DNA from: Nocardiopsis sp. CC223A
GTDB lineage: Bacteria; Actinomycetota; Actinomycetes; Streptosporangiales; Streptosporangiaceae
DNA length: 51,805 bases
Reading direction: 5' to 3'
Assembly: GCF_030766825.1 (NCBI RefSeq)
Contig: NZ_JASFDV010000047.1
Coordinates: 1 to 51,805, forward strand
Each line of letters begins with the position of its first letter. Position 1 is the stretch's first letter. The notes below the pieces were generated by a model, which searched no databases, was not told the DNA's origin, and saw only the letters and a program-made list of their open reading frames with translations. Made by a program: the position numbers and the translations under genes. Of this stretch, positions 38,076-46,445 are shown in pieces.

Positions 38076-38993
38076 CTACCCGAAGGCGGGGCGGGCCACC
38101 CGCGCGACACACGGACTTCGGTTCGGCCGGTACAGGTGCAGGCGTACCGAGGCGGTCACCGCGACCGGTTCGGGCAGGGCGGCGATCCGGTCGGCGAGTT
38201 CGGCGGGGTCGAGGTGGCGGGCGCTGGGGCCCATGCCCACGACGGTGGCCGCGTCCTCGTGCGTGAGCGCCATGGTGAACCGGAGCGGTTCGACGCCGAC
38301 GGGCTCGAAGTGCCCGTGCAGGCCCTTCTCCAGGCGCTCGTCCTTGCGCGGGTCCACCGACAGCAGCCCCAGCGGGGCGCGCAGTTCGGCCAGGTGGTCG
38401 CCCTCGGGCACGACCACCACCAGGAGCCCGCCCGGGGCCAGCACGCGGGCGAACTCCGCGGCGTTGCGCGGGGCGAACACGTTGAGCAGGACGTCGGCGG
38501 TGCCGTCGCGCAGCGGCAGGCCGCGCCAGGCGTCGGCGGTGACCGCGCCGGCCCGCGGGTGGGCCCTGGCGGCGCGGCGGGCGGCGAACTTGGACACGTC
38601 CACGGTCAGCCCGACCGCGCCGGGGACCTCCTCCAGCACGTGCGCCAGGTAGTGGCCGGTGCCGCCGCCCACGTCCACGACGAACGGGGCGTCGGCGGCC
38701 TCGCGGGCCACGGTCCGGGCCAGGGCGTCGCCGATGGGCGCGTAGTGCCCGGCCTGCTGGAACCGCGTCCGGTCGGCGACCATCGCCTTGTCGTCGCCGG
38801 TCCCGGGCGGGGTGGCGCCGGTGAGCAGGCTGACGTACCCCTCGCGGGCCACGTTGAACACGTGCCCGGCCCCGCACTCCACCCCCCGCCCGGTGGCGGT
38901 CAGCCCCAGCGCGCAGGCCGGGCAGGCCAGGGCTGTGAACGCGGTCTCGGGCATGCGCGGCCGCGGGCCGCCGGCGGTGTTCGTGCTCGTCAT
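38076..38993 (-). CDS. 23S rRNA (guanine-N1) methyltransferase, RlmA/TlrB family
   Basis: A 305-residue methyltransferase. A zinc finger is visible at the N terminus: CPAC...VECGAGHVFNVAREGYVSLL, with the Cys pairs and His typical of RlmA. The SAM-binding fold is FVVDVGGGTGHYLAHVLEEV, followed by DVSKFAARRAARAHP and NVFAPRNAAEFARVL. RlmA(I) methylates G745 and RlmA(II)/TlrB methylates G748; the latter contributes to tylosin-type macrolide resistance. Which one this is cannot be told from sequence by eye. It lies between treY and treZ in the same orientation (40 and 10 bp gaps), an unexpected place. Confidence 0.88.
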   Translation of the reverse strand: MTSTNTAGGPRPRMPETAFTALACPACALGLTATGRGVECGAGHVFNVAREGYVSLLTGATPPGTGDDKAMVADRTRFQQAGHYAPIGDALARTVAREAADAPFVVDVGGGTGHYLAHVLEEVPGAVGLTVDVSKFAARRAARAHPRAGAVTADAWRGLPLRDGTADVLLNVFAPRNAAEFARVLAPGGLLVVVVPEGDHLAELRAPLGLLSVDPRKDERLEKGLHGHFEPVGVEPLRFTMALTHEDAATVVGMGPSARHLDPAELADRIAALPEPVAVTASVRLHLYRPNRSPCVARVARPAFG

Positions 38994-39033
38994 GATCGTC
39001 CGCAAGCCTACCGGCGCCCCGCCCCGGGCCCGG

Positions 39034-41421
39034 TCACGAGCGGTGCAGCACCGCGACCGGGTAGCGGTCCAGCAGGTCGGCCTGGAGCGGCGCGGTGAGC
39101 CCGTCGGGGCCGGTCGGTGCGAACTCGCGCCCGGTGAGCAGGTCGCGCCACACCCCCGGGCCCGAGGGCAGCGGCAGCACCGTGTCCGCCCAGCCCCCGG
39201 CGTCGGCCAGGGTGAGCGGCAGCCGGGTCGCCACCGCGGCCAGGTCCGGGCGGGTCGCGCCGCGCGAGGTGCGGGCGAAGGCCAGCACGTGCCGGGCGGC
39301 CGGGCCGGAGGCCTCCAGCGGCAGGTATCCGCGCGGGTCCAGGTCGCGGCGGGCGCGCAGGCAGGTGCGCACCAGGTGGAGTTTGGCCGCGCCGGACCCG
39401 TCCACCGGCGGCAGCCAGCCCTCCTCCAGGCGGGCCAGCAGCTCCTCGCGCAGTGTGTGGTCGACCGGGCGGCGGTTGTCGGGGTCCACCAGGGACAGGT
39501 CCCACAGTTCGGTGCCCTGGTAGACGTCGGGCACGCCGGGGCCGAGCAGTTGCACGGCCTTCTGGCCCAGGGCGTTGGACCACCCGGCCCCGCGGACCGA
39601 CTCCACCACCGACAGCACCTCGCCCCGCAGGGACCGGTCGTCCAGGACCCGGCCGGGCCAGGCGCGGACGCGGTCCTCGAAGTCGGGGTCGGGCGCGGTC
39701 CAGGAGGTGCCCAGGCGGGCCTCGCGGGCCGCCTTGAGCAGGTATTCGGTGAGCCGGTCGGCGTCGATGGGCCAGGCGCCCACCAGCGTCTGCCAGCCCA
39801 GCAGGTTCAGGGACGGCTCGGGCAGGGCGCACCGGTCCGTCCAGCGGCGCACCGCTTCGGTGAACCCCTCCGACACCTCGGCCAGCGCCGCCAGACGGGC
39901 GCGAACGTCCTCGGAGCGCTTCGTGTCGTGGGTGGACAGGGCCGTCATCGTGTGCGGGGCGGCGGCCTCGCGGCGGGCGGCGTCGGCGTGGAACTCCCGC
40001 GGGTCGATCGCGAAGTCGGCCGGGTCGCCGCCCACCTCGTTCAGGGCGGTGAACCGGGTGGCCCGGTAGAACGCGGTGTTCTCGGTGCCCATGGCCACGA
40101 CCATGCCGCTGGTCTGCTGGATGCGCCGGGCGGGTTCGCCGCGCGGGTCGGCGCGCACCCGTCCGTCGATCGCCTCCAGGTGCAGTTCCAGGTCGGGCCG
40201 GCGGCGGGTGGCGGTCTCCACCGCCCGCGCCCAGGCGCCCTCCCCCTCGGGCAGGTAGGAGCGGTACACGTCGAACGCGCACAGCAGCTCGACGACCGCG
40301 TCGGTGCGCCGTTCCCAGGCCACGGCGTCCAGGGCGCGGCCGTCGCACGGCGGCCGGGGCGGCACCAGGGCGGTGATGCGGCGCACCTCGGCGGCGAGCA
40401 GGTCGGCGGCGGCGGCACGGCGGGCGTGGGCGTCCACCGCGGCCGTGTCCGTCTCCACCCCCTGGTCGGCGGCCAGGGTGGTGAAGTCGGCCTCCCCGGA
40501 CGGGGAGACGAACACGCCGCCGGTCACCCGCAGCGCGTCGTAGCCGGTGGTGCCGGCCACCGGCCAGGACCGGGGCGGGTCCTCGCCGGGGGCGAGGATC
40601 TTCTCCACCACGATCCAGCCGGGGAAGCGGGCGGCCAGGGTGCGCAGGTACCCGCCGGGGTCGGTGAGCCCGTCGACGTGGTCGATGCGCAGCCCGTCGA
40701 CGCGGCCCAGGTCGGCCTGGCGCAGGATCTCGGCGTGCACGGCGTCGAACACGCCGGGGTCCTCCACCCGCACCGCGGCCAGTTCGCTGACGTCGAAGAA
40801 CCGCCGGTAGGTGAGCTCGGCGTCGCCGCGCCGCCAGGACACCAGGCGGTAGTGCTGGCGCTCGTGGACGGTCCCGGGGTCGTCCCCGGGTGTGTACGTG
40901 CCCTCGGCCAGGGGGTGGCGCCTGTCGTGGTAGGCCAGGCAGCCGTCGACGATGCGCAGGTCGGCCAGGGCGGCTCGGCCGCCGTCGCCGTCGTCGGCCA
41001 GTACGGGGAGGAGGATCGGGCCGGCGGCGAAGTCGATGTCGAAGCACCGCGCGTACGCCGACCCGCGGCCCTTCTCCAGCACGTCCCACCACCAGGGGTT
41101 GGCGTCGGGGCGTGCCACCGACATGTGGTTGGGGACGATGTCCACCACCACGGCCATGCCGGCCTCGTGCGCCTTGGCGGTCAGCGCGGCGAACGCCTCC
41201 TCTCCGCCCAGTTCGGCGGAGATCCGTGTGGGATCGACCACGTCGTAGCCGTGCGTCGATCCCGGGGCGGCCTGGAGGACCGGCGACAGGTACAGGGCGC
41301 CCACCCCGGTTCGCGCCAGCCGGTCCACCACTCCGGCGGCGTCGACCAGGGTGAACTCCGGACGCAGTTGCAGACGGTAGGTTGACGTCACGGGGACGGT
41401 CGGGGTGCGGTGCGTGCTCAT
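39034..41421 (-). CDS. treY: Maltooligosyltrehalose synthase
   Basis: A 795-residue GH13 transglycosylase that turns the reducing-end bond of maltooligosaccharides into an alpha,alpha-1,1 bond, the first step of the TreYZ pathway. Motifs: STYRLQLRPEFTLVDAAGVV at the N terminus, VDIVPNHMS, GLRIDHVDGL with the catalytic Asp, VVEKIL with the catalytic Glu, and STHDTKRSEDVRARL. A TreY-specific C-terminal region follows. ATG at 41421 is preceded directly by an in-frame GTG at 41424. It heads an operon with the rlmA-like gene and treZ; no treX is seen in the window. Confidence 0.94.
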   Translation of the reverse strand: MSTHRTPTVPVTSTYRLQLRPEFTLVDAAGVVDRLARTGVGALYLSPVLQAAPGSTHGYDVVDPTRISAELGGEEAFAALTAKAHEAGMAVVVDIVPNHMSVARPDANPWWWDVLEKGRGSAYARCFDIDFAAGPILLPVLADDGDGGRAALADLRIVDGCLAYHDRRHPLAEGTYTPGDDPGTVHERQHYRLVSWRRGDAELTYRRFFDVSELAAVRVEDPGVFDAVHAEILRQADLGRVDGLRIDHVDGLTDPGGYLRTLAARFPGWIVVEKILAPGEDPPRSWPVAGTTGYDALRVTGGVFVSPSGEADFTTLAADQGVETDTAAVDAHARRAAAADLLAAEVRRITALVPPRPPCDGRALDAVAWERRTDAVVELLCAFDVYRSYLPEGEGAWARAVETATRRRPDLELHLEAIDGRVRADPRGEPARRIQQTSGMVVAMGTENTAFYRATRFTALNEVGGDPADFAIDPREFHADAARREAAAPHTMTALSTHDTKRSEDVRARLAALAEVSEGFTEAVRRWTDRCALPEPSLNLLGWQTLVGAWPIDADRLTEYLLKAAREARLGTSWTAPDPDFEDRVRAWPGRVLDDRSLRGEVLSVVESVRGAGWSNALGQKAVQLLGPGVPDVYQGTELWDLSLVDPDNRRPVDHTLREELLARLEEGWLPPVDGSGAAKLHLVRTCLRARRDLDPRGYLPLEASGPAARHVLAFARTSRGATRPDLAAVATRLPLTLADAGGWADTVLPLPSGPGVWRDLLTGREFAPTGPDGLTAPLQADLLDRYPVAVLHRS

Positions 41422-41632
41422 CACGCCACTACCCTTGCCCGGCTCCCCCGCGTGTCATGCACGTCCGTGCCGCGGTGTCCGGCGCCGCCGGGGGCGGTCC
41501 CGGACACCGCGGACACAATGGTTAAATTCTTCGGCGGTGTTCCGTACACCTGCCACAACACGCCCACGGCGGGCGACGCGTCGGTGCACACCATGGGGTC
41601 ACCGACACCGATGAAAGGGTGAGAAGCAAGTC

Positions 41633-42751
41633 GTGCTCCCGTCCAACAAGCGCTCCCGGACCCACGCCGCGGCCGGCATCGCCCTCGCCGGGCTGCTGCT
41701 GGCGGCCACCGCCTGCGGCAGCGACGACGCCGTGCGCGACGCCGCGCCCCCGGCCGTCCCCGACGACCTGGAGTGCTTCTCCGGCAGCCTGTCCGGGGCG
41801 GGGTCCAGCGCCCAGGAGAACGCGATGACGACCTGGATCGCCGGCTACCAGTCGGCTTGCGAGGGCGCCCGCGTCTACTACGACTCCATCGGCTCGGGCG
41901 GCGGCCGCAACCAGTTCATCGACGGCGCGGTCACCTTCGCGGGCACCGACGCGGCGATCGACCAGGAGGAGAACGCCGACGCCCTGGAGCGCTGCGGCGG
42001 TTCCGACACCGTCAACCTGCCCACCTACACGGTGGCCATCGCGGTGGTGTTCAACCTGGAGGGCGTGGACTCGCTCAACCTGCGCCCGGACACCCTGGCG
42101 AAGATCTTCGACCAGCGGATCACCCGCTGGGACGACCCGGAGATCGCCGCGGACAACCCCGACGCGGACCTGCCCGACCTGGAGATCACCCCGGTCAACC
42201 GCGCCGACGACTCGGGCACCACCGAGAACTTCACCCGGTACCTGGAAACGGCCGCCCCCGACGGCTGGCCGCACGAGGCCGGCGGGCAGTGGCCGATCAC
42301 CCCGCGCGAGTCGGCGCAGGGCAACAGCGGCGTCGCCGACACCGTCAAGCGCGCCGAGGGCTCCATCGGGTACGTGGAGATGTCACACGTGCACGGCATG
42401 TCCACCGTGTCGGTGGGCGTGGGCGACTCCTTCGTGGACATCTCCCCCGAGGCCGCCGCGCAGGTCGTGTCCGACTCCCCGCACAGCGAGAACGCCACCA
42501 ACGAGTACGACCTGGCCCTGGACCTGGACTACGGCACCACCGCCGAGGGCGCCTACCCGCTGGTCCTGGTCAGCTACGAGGCCGTGTGCCTGGACTACGC
42601 CGACGGCGACGAGGCCGAGCGGGTCAAGGCGTTCCTGCGCTACGTCGTCAGCGAGGAGGGGCAGGAGGCCGTCTCCGCGGAGACCGGGTCCACCCCGATC
42701 AACGACGCCCTGCGCGAGCAGCTGCTGACGTCCATCGACGCCGTGTCCTGA
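41633..42751 (+). CDS. pstS: Phosphate-binding lipoprotein, PstS family
   Basis: A 372-residue periplasmic-type solute-binding lipoprotein (surface-anchored in Gram-positives). Signal peptide with lipobox LLLAATAC (Cys28). PstS hallmarks: LSGAGSSAQENAMTTWIAGY, YYDSIGSGGGRNQFIDGAVT, FAGTDAAIDQEE and DDSGTTENFTRYL (phosphate-binding Ser/Thr loops). It binds inorganic phosphate for the PstCAB transporter. GTG 41633 follows GGTGAGAAG. The usual pstC-pstA-pstB genes do not follow; the next gene is a converging glycosyltransferase, so this is an orphan copy or the rest lies elsewhere. Confidence 0.9.
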   Translation: MLPSNKRSRTHAAAGIALAGLLLAATACGSDDAVRDAAPPAVPDDLECFSGSLSGAGSSAQENAMTTWIAGYQSACEGARVYYDSIGSGGGRNQFIDGAVTFAGTDAAIDQEENADALERCGGSDTVNLPTYTVAIAVVFNLEGVDSLNLRPDTLAKIFDQRITRWDDPEIAADNPDADLPDLEITPVNRADDSGTTENFTRYLETAAPDGWPHEAGGQWPITPRESAQGNSGVADTVKRAEGSIGYVEMSHVHGMSTVSVGVGDSFVDISPEAAAQVVSDSPHSENATNEYDLALDLDYGTTAEGAYPLVLVSYEAVCLDYADGDEAERVKAFLRYVVSEEGQEAVSAETGSTPINDALREQLLTSIDAVS

Positions 42752-42955
42752 CCCGTGGGTCCGCCCGGGGGCGCCGCCCGGCCCGCCGTGCCGCGGCGCG
42801 CCCGTTCCGCACACCGCATCGGATACCTTACGTACTCACGCTGTCGCGTCCGGTGGTGACACCGGGGTCGGCGTGCGTTTTCGGAGGGGTCCGACCGCCT
42901 TCGGGCCGGTGTCTTCCCCCATCTGCCCGGCCGCGGTCGGCCCCGACGGAGAACC

Positions 42956-44608
42956 TCACCCGTGCCCGCGGCGCCGGGCCGGGCCGGTCAGGCGTTCGCG
43001 CCAGCGGGCGAGCCACCCGGACCGCCGCTCCCGCGGCCGGCCCCCGTCCTCCCCGGTGTCCTCCGGTGTTCCGGTGTCCCGGACCGCGGCGGCCCCGGTG
43101 CGCTCGGCCCGCGGAACCGGGCGCGGGGGAGGCGGCACCGACCGGTACAACGACAGGTCGGTGAGCGTGTCCTGCCCGGCGTGGATGCGGTAGCGGCCGT
43201 GCAGCTCGGCCACCACGTCCCCCAGGTCCTCGTCCTGCTCCTGCACCCGCAGCGCCCGGGCCAGGGCACGGGTCCGCCACAGCCGCACCCCGGCGTCCCG
43301 GGTCGGTGAGGCCGCCGGGTACAGCTCGGTGAGCCCGGCGCGGGAGCGCTCGGCCCCGGCGAGCAGGCGCGACAGGGCCACCTGGCCCAGCCCCCAGGAC
43401 ACCGGGACCTGGAGCAGGAACGGCGAGGGGAAGCCGGTGCGCGGCGCCCGGGACGCGAACGAGACGCGGGGGTCGCGCAGGTAGTTGGCCTGGATCAGGC
43501 GCAGGTCCAGGTGCGGTCCGACCGGGGACCCGGGGGCGGCGTCCGCGCCCTCCCAGTCGGCGACCAGGGTCAGGGCCAGGTCGGTCTCGGCGCTGTCGAG
43601 CAGCCGCTCCACACAGCCGCGGACCAGGTCGTAGGGCGCCCCGGACACGTCGACCACGGCGTGCACCAGCGGGACGCGCCGCCGGTGGGCGGGTACGCGT
43701 TCGCGGTAGGCGTGCGGGTGCGGCATCAGCTCGGCCAGGACCTCGGTGCGGAACCGCTGGGAGGGCAACCGGGTGCGGGCGGTGCCCGCCGGACCCACGT
43801 GCCAGGCGGTGGCGGCGGGTTCGGGGATCAGGACCGCACCGGCCTGCCACAGCCGGTAGCCGAACTCGGTGTCCTGGCCCAGGTCGAGGTCGGGGTCCAC
43901 GCCCCCGGCGGCCTCGTAGAGGCTGCGCCGGACGGCCGCCGCCGACCCCAGGTAGGCGTGGAAGCCCAGGTGGTCGGCGTCGCGCAGGTCGTCGCTGTCG
44001 GCCAGGACGCGTTCGATCCACTCGTGGCGGCGCCCGGGGGCCAGCTCCTCGCCCAGGGTGTCGGCGCGCACCTGGGCCAGCAGTTCGGCGGGGCTGTCGG
44101 GGGCGGAGTCCGCGAAGGCCACCCGTCCCAGGGTGACGGCCTCGGCGTGCACGTGGTGCCAGCGGGCCTGGGCCTCGATGAACTCCCGGCCCACGACCGT
44201 GTCGGCGTCCAGCCACACCAGGATGTCGCCGGTCCCGGCGTGGGCGCCGTACGCGCGGGCGTACCCGGCCCCCCAGGTGCCGTCGGGCACGGTGAGGACG
44301 CGGCACCGGCGGGGGCGCAGCTCGGGCAGGCGCAGGGGTGGGCGGGAGTGGTCGTCGACGACCAGGACCTCCACCAGGTGCTCGGGGTAGGTCTGTCCGG
44401 CCAGGGCGGCCAGGGTCAGGTCGAGCCGGTCCTGGCCGCCACGCGCCGGGATGACGACGCTGACGCTCAGGTCGGGGGTCCACGCGCCGATGTCGGGGGG
44501 CGTCAGTGCGCTCCAGTCGTTGCGGAAGACACGGGTGAGGACCCGCTCGACCCGTCCGCGGTGCGAGACCCCGTCAACATGAGACCCTACGTGTTTATTC
44601 AGTGACAC
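42956..44608 (-). CDS. Family 2 glycosyltransferase
   Basis: A 550-residue GT-A-fold glycosyltransferase. The nucleotide-sugar site is LSVSVVIPARGGQDRLDLTL and the divalent-metal motif is ILVWLDADTVVG (D-A-D); later, YLGSAAAVRRSLYEAAGGVD and DLGQDTEFGYRLWQAGA are typical acceptor-side motifs of GT2. The C-terminal ~250 residues form a second, unrecognised domain ending in a basic Arg-rich tail. No transmembrane segment is clear. GTG at 44608 (VSLNKHVG...) is the only reasonable start, and it lies within an inverted repeat. The neighbours do not form a clear polysaccharide cluster, so the product is unknown. Confidence 0.82.
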   Translation of the reverse strand: MSLNKHVGSHVDGVSHRGRVERVLTRVFRNDWSALTPPDIGAWTPDLSVSVVIPARGGQDRLDLTLAALAGQTYPEHLVEVLVVDDHSRPPLRLPELRPRRCRVLTVPDGTWGAGYARAYGAHAGTGDILVWLDADTVVGREFIEAQARWHHVHAEAVTLGRVAFADSAPDSPAELLAQVRADTLGEELAPGRRHEWIERVLADSDDLRDADHLGFHAYLGSAAAVRRSLYEAAGGVDPDLDLGQDTEFGYRLWQAGAVLIPEPAATAWHVGPAGTARTRLPSQRFRTEVLAELMPHPHAYRERVPAHRRRVPLVHAVVDVSGAPYDLVRGCVERLLDSAETDLALTLVADWEGADAAPGSPVGPHLDLRLIQANYLRDPRVSFASRAPRTGFPSPFLLQVPVSWGLGQVALSRLLAGAERSRAGLTELYPAASPTRDAGVRLWRTRALARALRVQEQDEDLGDVVAELHGRYRIHAGQDTLTDLSLYRSVPPPPRPVPRAERTGAAAVRDTGTPEDTGEDGGRPRERRSGWLARWRERLTGPARRRGHG

Positions 44609-44617
44609 AGAGTCACT
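44601..44617. promoter_or_regulatory. Palindrome overlapping the glycosyltransferase start
   Basis: AGTGAC (44601-44606) and GTCACT (44612-44617) with a 5-nt spacer form a perfect inverted repeat covering the GTG start at 44608. A protein bound here could block initiation, or the true start may lie elsewhere. Confidence 0.45.
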
Positions 44618-44969
44618 ATAGCCCTGTTTCGCGTCACCGTGAGGAGCCTTGCCCCGGTGTCCTCCGTCCAATCCGACCTCCCCGGATCGACACGGAAAGG
44701 CCCGTGAACACACGAGGCGCCCCGCGGTCACCGATGACCGCGGGGCGCCCGCGCGCGTTCCCGGGGTCCGGAGAGGGGTCCCGGTGGCGCCGCCGCCCCC
44801 GGAGCATCGCCGCGCCCGGCGCCGCCGGACCGACCACCGGCGAGATCGTCGGCGGCCGCCCCGGCGGGCCCGCCGGCAGCGCCGGCACCCACGAGGGCAC
44901 CGGCGCGACCGTGGCGCCGGCGGCGGCCTTGAGCAGAAGACGCCTTGGCGCGAAAGGATACGCGCCCGG
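44609..44969. other. Gap between the glycosyltransferase and NlpC/P60 genes
   Basis: No supported gene. It holds the glycosyltransferase promoter and a strong hairpin at 44716-44749. The stretch 44750-44960 is Pro/Gly/Ala-coding in several frames, with no recognisable protein. Confidence 0.5.
44716..44749 (-). terminator. Terminator hairpin in the NlpC-glycosyltransferase gap
   Basis: GGCGCCCCGCGGTCA (44716-44730) pairs perfectly with TGACCGCGGGGCGCC (44735-44749) around a 4-nt loop, about 220 bp beyond the NlpC/P60 stop. Confidence 0.7.
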
Positions 44970-45971
44970 TCAGCCGACCCGGACCGCGCCCGTGAACACA
45001 CCGTCCCAGTACGCGGCCAGGGACACCTCTTCCAGCGGCTTGGAGGGGTTGGAGCCGTGGATCATCTTCCCGTTGCCGGAGTAGATCCCCACGTGACTGG
45101 GGGCCGACTCGCTGTAGAAGAACAGCAGGTCGCCCGGCTGCACCTGGTCGCGGGAGATCCGCGTCCCGGCGTTCACCTGGTCGTAGGTGGTGCGCGGCAG
45201 GCTCACCCCCGCCTGGGCCCAGGCGGCCTGCACCAGGCCGGAGCAGTCGTACCCGTCGGGACCGGTACCGCCCCACACGTAGGGCTTGCCGATCTGGGCG
45301 CGGGCGAAGTCCAGGACCGCCTGCACGTCGCCGGAGGCGGCCACCTCGGCACCGCCGCCCGAGTCGGCGACCTCCACCGACGTGGGGTCCACCCCGCCCA
45401 GGCCCTCCAGCACCTCGGCCTGCTCCTCCAGGGCCTCCTCGCCGCCCTCCTGGGCGGTCTCGGCCTCCTTGAGGGCCTCGGCGGCCTTCTCCTCGGTCTC
45501 GGCGGCCTCCGCGTGCAGCCGCTCGCTGTGCTCGACCTCCTCGATGTACCCGGACAGCACGTCCCGCTGGCCCTCGGAGAGGTAGTCCAGGTCGGCGACG
45601 TTCTGTAGCGCGGCGTCGGGGACGCCACCGAACAGCACGGTGAACATGCTGTAGGGCGAACCGGTGTAGGCGACCTGGGCGATCCCGGCGACCTCGCCGG
45701 ACATCTCCTCCAGCTCGTCCTCGGCCTCGGCCAAGCGCTCCTGGAGTTCCTGGAGCTCGGCCTGGGCCGCCTCGTGGTCCTCCTCGGCCCGGTTGAAGGT
45801 CTCGTTGAGCCCCGACAGCTCCTCCTGGAGCTGCTCGTACCGTTCCTGGGCCTCCTCCTCGGTCGGCTCGGCGGCGGCGACGCCGGACGAGAGCACGACC
45901 GCGCCCAGCGCGGCGAAGCCGACCGTCGTGAAACGGCGGCGGGCACCACCGGTGACAGGGTTGCGAGTCAA
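44970..45971 (-). CDS. Secreted NlpC/P60 peptidoglycan endopeptidase (RipA-like)
   Basis: A 333-residue exported cell-wall hydrolase that cleaves the peptide stem of peptidoglycan. Signal peptide at about 1-35 (FTTVGFAALGAVVLSSGVAA), a long acidic coiled coil at about 40-195, a short linker, and the NlpC/P60 domain at about 215-333 with Cys243 (DGYDCSGL), His293 (APSHVGIYSG) and the third polar residue His305 (MIHGSN). The start is a TTG at 45971, the only codon that gives a proper signal peptide; GGAAGG is 11 bases upstream. The 5' region is long and GC-structured. The overall architecture follows actinobacterial RipA/IseR homologues, often under MtrA control. Confidence 0.9.
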   Translation of the reverse strand: MTRNPVTGGARRRFTTVGFAALGAVVLSSGVAAAEPTEEEAQERYEQLQEELSGLNETFNRAEEDHEAAQAELQELQERLAEAEDELEEMSGEVAGIAQVAYTGSPYSMFTVLFGGVPDAALQNVADLDYLSEGQRDVLSGYIEEVEHSERLHAEAAETEEKAAEALKEAETAQEGGEEALEEQAEVLEGLGGVDPTSVEVADSGGGAEVAASGDVQAVLDFARAQIGKPYVWGGTGPDGYDCSGLVQAAWAQAGVSLPRTTYDQVNAGTRISRDQVQPGDLLFFYSESAPSHVGIYSGNGKMIHGSNPSKPLEEVSLAAYWDGVFTGAVRVG

Positions 45972-46242
45972 GGGACCGACTGCCTTCCTCCCACACCCGC
46001 CTACCGGCGCAGGACATCCCGAGGGCACGCCGAAGGGACGCGCAGGGGATGCGGGAGCGAGGGGGTCCCGGCGGCGGGGGCGCGAGGGATCGCGCGGGCG
46101 CCGGGCGTTCTGCGGCGGCCTCCGCTCCTGGGAAAAGGACTCGGAGCGAGCGGAGTGCGGCGGCACCGGGCGCCGTCGCCCTGGTGGCGACTCACGGGGG
46201 CGACCCGGTCTGAGGGAACAGTAATCCACCCCCTGGACCGAA

Positions 46243-46259
46243 CGCGACCCTTTCGTTAC
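46243..46259 (-). promoter_or_regulatory. MtrA-like direct repeat far upstream of the NlpC/P60 gene
   Basis: On the minus strand GTAACG (46259-46254), five bases and GTCGCG (46248-46243) form a direct repeat. It resembles the GTAAC-N5-GTAAC type sites described for MtrA in actinobacteria, which control cell-wall hydrolase genes. The match is one-sided. Confidence 0.35.
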
Positions 46260-46387
46260 TTTTCCTTGGGCAACCTTCCGACCTGCGGGGTTGCTCCACG
46301 GATGCGGCAAGGCCCACCGATACGCGAGAACGGCACAGGTTTCTGCCCGACCGAAGAGCACCAAAACAAGGTCAAAGCCACCGAAAA

Positions 46388-46403
46388 TGTGATGTGCATC
46401 ATG
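46388..46403. promoter_or_regulatory. Crp-like motif in the NlpC/P60 upstream region
   Basis: TGTGA-TGTGCA-TCATG is close to the Crp/GlxR consensus TGTGA-N6-TCACA. It lies about 60 bp from the S9 peptidase stop and 417 bp upstream of the NlpC/P60 start. The region 45972-46445 contains no gene I can support. Confidence 0.35.
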
Positions 46404-46445
46404 CGAACCGCGGGCGGGGGAGGTGCCCCTCCCCCGCCCCACCCG

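Noticed and set aside
42752..42955. Terminator or small gene between pstS and the glycosyltransferase
   Set aside because: GC-rich runs are present, but I could not find a stem as clean as the other terminators, so nothing is claimed.
44634..44969. Possible small protein in the gap downstream of the NlpC/P60 gene
   Set aside because: All frames are Pro/Gly/Ala/Arg-rich without a start plus ribosome site, so I treat it as untranslated.
45972..46300. c-di-AMP (ydaO) riboswitch before the NlpC/P60 gene
   Set aside because: Such genes often carry this switch, but the conserved blocks I know (GGGTGAATC-like, CCGAACCCGTCAGC-like) are not visible on the minus strand. A covariance search would be needed.
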